DNA from: Camarhynchus parvulus
Lineage: Eukaryota; Chordata; Aves; Passeriformes; Thraupidae
Assembly: GCF_901933205.1 (NCBI RefSeq)
Contig: NC_044578.1
Location: 15,161,501 to 15,225,500 of the forward strand
Length of the DNA: 64,000 nucleotides
Direction: 5' to 3'
The first letter of the stretch is position 1. Each line of letters begins with the position of its first letter. Shown here one piece after another: positions 61,101 through 64,000 of this stretch. Under the pieces are notes generated by a model. The model was not told the origin of the DNA, did not search any database, and worked only from the letters and a program-made list of their open reading frames with translations. The position numbers were made by a program, and so were the translations under genes.

Positions 61101-62997
61101 ATAATTATGCCATATGATTTATACAATGTGAGTTATTTCTAATTCCTAAACTTTTAAAAAAGGACTACTTATACTAATGCATTTATTGCCTCTTGCATCT
61201 TATGGCTTTGATTCAAAAAACAGTAAGGGACACTAGAAAGTGAATAGGGATTTTACAAACTGAGGCATATCTGCTTTGAGCAAAATTTATCTTGTAGATG
61301 CAGAAGACTTAATGGTCATTAATAACATTGCTCTGCTAGAGCAGGAGCGCCTCCTGCCCTAAAATGTGGAGGTGCTTTGTCTGGGTTGGCTGTAAATAAC
61401 ACAAGTGACTGGACTCCTGACATTTCCCTTGGAACTCTAACCAGGCAAAAAAAACTTATTCCCAGGGGATTTGTATGAGATTGTTAAGAGTCTGCAAATT
61501 ACTTATAATTTTTTTGCTATATAGATGCACATACCTGTGTGCCCATATATTTTGGCTTCCTCTATTCTATTTTATGGAACAGTGAATTTCAGATCCTGAC
61601 ATGATTTAGCACACGGAGATGGAGTCAGGCACTGTACACCAATCTACAGCTTAAAGTACTGATCAGTTGTCACACCTTATTGAAAACATACATTTCTTGA
61701 TGGCATAGTTCCACACCACCAGATATATACACATGAAGGGGAATCAGTTTATACCTCACAAACCAGCCAGAACTTGGTGTGGAAGTGAGGGCAGCATCTT
61801 CTTTGCTTCAGCCAGAAACTGGCAATCACATGACTGTCACTGCAGGGAAGCAACAAGAGAGTCTTCTATGCCCATTAGTTTAAGACATTTTCAATCACCA
61901 AGAGTTGCTGGAAGAGTTTCTGTCTGTCATACAAAAATTGGCTCACTGTTCTTGACATTGATATAAACGTATAGAGACACTTAAGATACTACAAAAGTGA
62001 CTGGTTAGGAAGACGGGGTTCCTGCATTTTTTACAGCAGTAATTAAATCCTGGGCCATGGAAAGAACTTTTGAAATGGGGACTTCAGTAAAAACGATGCA
62101 TGTCTGTGTCATGCAAACAAAAATGGAGGCTCCTAAGGAAAACAGGCTGATGCAGCTATATAACCTGTCTGTGTTTCCTTGACTGGTTTGAAGCAAGTCT
62201 CAAAGTACTAGGATAGGTAAATGAAAGTAGGAGTGTGCCATGTCTGTCAAACAAACAAACACAGTACCTAAAACATCAGCTCACTCACTTTGGGTTGTAC
62301 CCTTTAACAATACATATACTGATTTCTTAATTCATCAATTGAATATAGACACCTTTATCAGACAAAATTCAGGTGTTTTACTCAATTGCGTATTATCTTA
62401 ACAATTCTTCTTGTGCACCTTTCTGCCTTCATTTTCCAGATTTTTTTTTTTTTTGAGACTAGAATTATTCCAAGAGATTTCCAAGAAAGATGTTATTTTT
62501 TTGTCCTTTGTTGCAAAAGTATTCACAGAAAAGGAAGAAAGCTAGAACCCAATCTAGACCTTCCAGAACTGGATAAGAGTAGAAAATAATTCATTGTCAG
62601 ACAAATAAGGAGATGTGAACACTTTCCCTTAATAAAAGCGTACATTTATCTCCTTCTTTAGCTCCAAGAGGCTAGTTCTTATCATTTCTCATAGCTTCCA
62701 TTCCCTTCCTTTCCCATCAAGTGTGTAAACTACCAATCATAAAAATCAAATGTCTAATCTTCCCCATTCATATCCTCTTATAGACTACAAGACTGCTACC
62801 CTGCTGGCACCCTTCCATTCCAGCTCTGGTTTCAAGCACTGCACAGTTATCACATAAAGCAGAAAGCTTGAACACATTACATCCATCCTCACTGACACTC
62901 ATTTCAAGAGTTTACTCAAAAAATTCCATGGAATCTACACTCACTTCTAGTTTACACCTTACTACCATCTTCCAATTACTGTCCTATTTGTTCTCCC
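58151..62997. other. AT-rich non-coding stretch
   Basis: No gene recognised. It contains an A16 run at 59284-59299 and a T14 run at 62441-62454. GC-richer patches near 59410-59620, 60110-60300 and 61730-61900 carry short open frames without motifs. A 'ttctctttcag' acceptor-like site near 58980 is followed by 14 open codons to TAA and is not called. Confidence 0.45.
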
Positions 62998-63040
62998 CTA
63001 ATAATAACAACAGAAGTAATAACAACCACCACTACAAATC
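62998..63040 (+). repeat. interrupted trinucleotide tract
   Basis: An impure run of AAT/AAC/ACC-type triplets ('ctaataataacaacag', then 'aataacaaccaccactac'). Simple low-complexity sequence. Confidence 0.7.
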
Positions 63041-63661
63041 ACTATGCCTACTTTAAGGCAAATATTTCACAATACAACATGGTTACAGTTAGTAAATTCA
63101 TATTTCATTTCCTAAATTAGTAAGCACTTAGATTTTAAATATGAAGTGCTCAGCTGTTACAGAGAACATTTAACAGCTTTAGTCACTTGTTTATTAAATC
63201 TTCATTTTGGCTCTCTTTCATGTATTTCACTTACACAAATACCATGACTTACTCAGCACAGAATGCCTCTAATACCTCCATACCACTCAGTAACAGACTT
63301 CATATGTTGCCTTTGCATCCAAAATTACATATATAATCCTATGACTGCCTTCACAGGAGGAGAGGGTAGGATTCAGGCACTATCATCCAGCATAAAAAGA
63401 AAAAAGAATTGACTCTTCTGAAGTACTTTTTAATCATAATTTATTTTAATTAACATTTGCTATTTTACAAATGTTTTACTGTAAGCACATATTCTCAATG
63501 TTCTATGCTTAATCTATGACTAAACTCTGTTTGACAATTTTTTTAATGTTCTACATCTGAGGCATCAGAGACCTTGCAGATTTTAAAGATTAAAACTCTG
63601 CTGGGGTTCAGAGATATGAACATCCATTTCCCTGAGTTAGCACTGATGGACTTGAACTTAC
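63041..63661. other. AT-rich stretch, possible intron
   Basis: Nothing annotatable was seen. On the minus strand this would be the intron immediately downstream of the cysteine-rich exon candidate. Confidence 0.4.
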
Positions 63662-63785
63662 CTTCTTTTGACAGAACTTGCAGTATGTGGCAATTTTTGC
63701 ATGCTTATTTTTAAGGCAGTTACAGTATAAGAGATTCATTTTGGCAGTCACATTATCTTCTTTTTTACCACAGTGGTAACAAATA
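63662..63785 (-). CDS. candidate cysteine-rich coding exon (unidentified gene)
   Basis: On the minus strand an acceptor ('ttcttgctggaaattcacag') is followed by 124 nt and a near-consensus donor, AAGAAG|GTAAGT. The open frame has one base and then 41 codons, starting in phase 2 and ending in phase 0. It encodes ICYHCGKKEDNVTAKM, then NLLYCNCLKNKHAKIATY, then CKFCQKK. Six cysteines are spaced C-x2-C-x15-C-x-C-x11-C-x2-C, with extra His and many Lys, suggesting a small zinc-binding fold. An in-frame TGA lies upstream of the acceptor, so an unspliced reading could not extend it. The spacing does not fit RING, LIM, GATA, FYVE or ArfGAP consensus as I know them. The gene is unidentified. Confidence 0.45.
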
Positions 63786-64000
63786 CTGTGAATTTCCAGC
63801 AAGAAAATCCCTCAAAGTTTTCAGGATTACTATCTTCATAGTTACCACAGTACTTGTAAGTATTGCTGCCCTAGATGAAGATTTGTGAGCCATTGTGTTT
63901 AGCAGCTCCCTTCCAAGTGAGTTATATATCTCCTACAAAACAGTAATGGAGAAATAAAAGCTCTGAAATAATACACTGCATAGTGGCATTTTTGGCAGTC
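63786..64000. other. AT-rich stretch at window end
   Basis: Nothing annotatable was seen. It would be the intron upstream of the candidate exon on the minus strand. Confidence 0.4.

Noticed and set aside
1..64000. CRISPR arrays, operons, prokaryotic promoters or ribosome-binding sites
   Set aside because: The sequence is vertebrate nuclear DNA. No spaced direct-repeat arrays or dense ORFs exist.
1..64000. Endogenous retrovirus or LTR
   Set aside because: No paired long direct repeats, primer-binding site or retroviral-type reading frame was seen.

Overview
This window is vertebrate nuclear DNA and most likely comes from a bird. It is AT-rich and gene-poor, with no long open reading frame (the longest stop-free stretch is about 140 codons and does not look like protein) and few repeats. 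The avian signature is three fragments of CR1 non-LTR retrotransposon, all on the minus strand (3012-3560, 28862-29252, 37580-37772). One short SINE at 56942-57080 has a tRNA-Ile-like head joined to a CR1-like 3' tail. That architecture matches the CR1-mobilised TguSINE1 family of songbirds, so a passerine is the best guess. I recognised this from memory of the family, not from a search.

No complete gene can be annotated. The window is best read as a gene desert or as one or more very long introns. The best coding candidates are short, splice-site-flanked open segments on the minus strand. The strongest is a 51-nt exon at 20031-20081 (RWVDEHTELIAELLKLG) with a CTGAC branch-point-like motif, a pyrimidine tract, an AG acceptor and a GTAAG donor. 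The next is a 124-nt cysteine-rich exon at 63662-63785 (CYHC...YCNC...CKFC, donor AAG|GTAAGT). Weaker ones lie at 21842-21891 (phase-compatible with 20031-20081), 40829-40885 and 48701-48736. If real, they would make the window part of a minus-strand gene with introns of many kilobases. I could not identify the gene, and splice-like signals also arise by chance in 64 kb.

Layout: 1-6.8 kb is plain AT-rich DNA carrying a CR1 and one possible plus-strand first exon. 6.84-7.57 kb has the homeodomain-motif-rich texture of a conserved non-coding element and contains a splice-flanked segment closed in all frames. 13.6-14.1, 16.5-16.9, 22.6-22.9, 33.4-33.85, 44.3-44.5 and 57.95-58.15 kb have a similar but weaker texture. 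20-22 kb holds the best minus-strand exon candidates. 26.4 kb has a very strong plus-strand 3' splice site. 28.9 and 37.6 kb carry CR1 fragments, the latter split by an A16 run. 42.2, 47.5 and 52.4 kb contain unusually clean inverted repeats; the one at 52423-52490 is a near-perfect 31-bp hairpin nested with a second palindrome. 57.0 kb holds the SINE. 63.7 kb holds the cysteine-rich exon candidate.

Regulatory calls here are impressions of sequence texture and need cross-species alignment. The repeat calls are the most secure part of the annotation.
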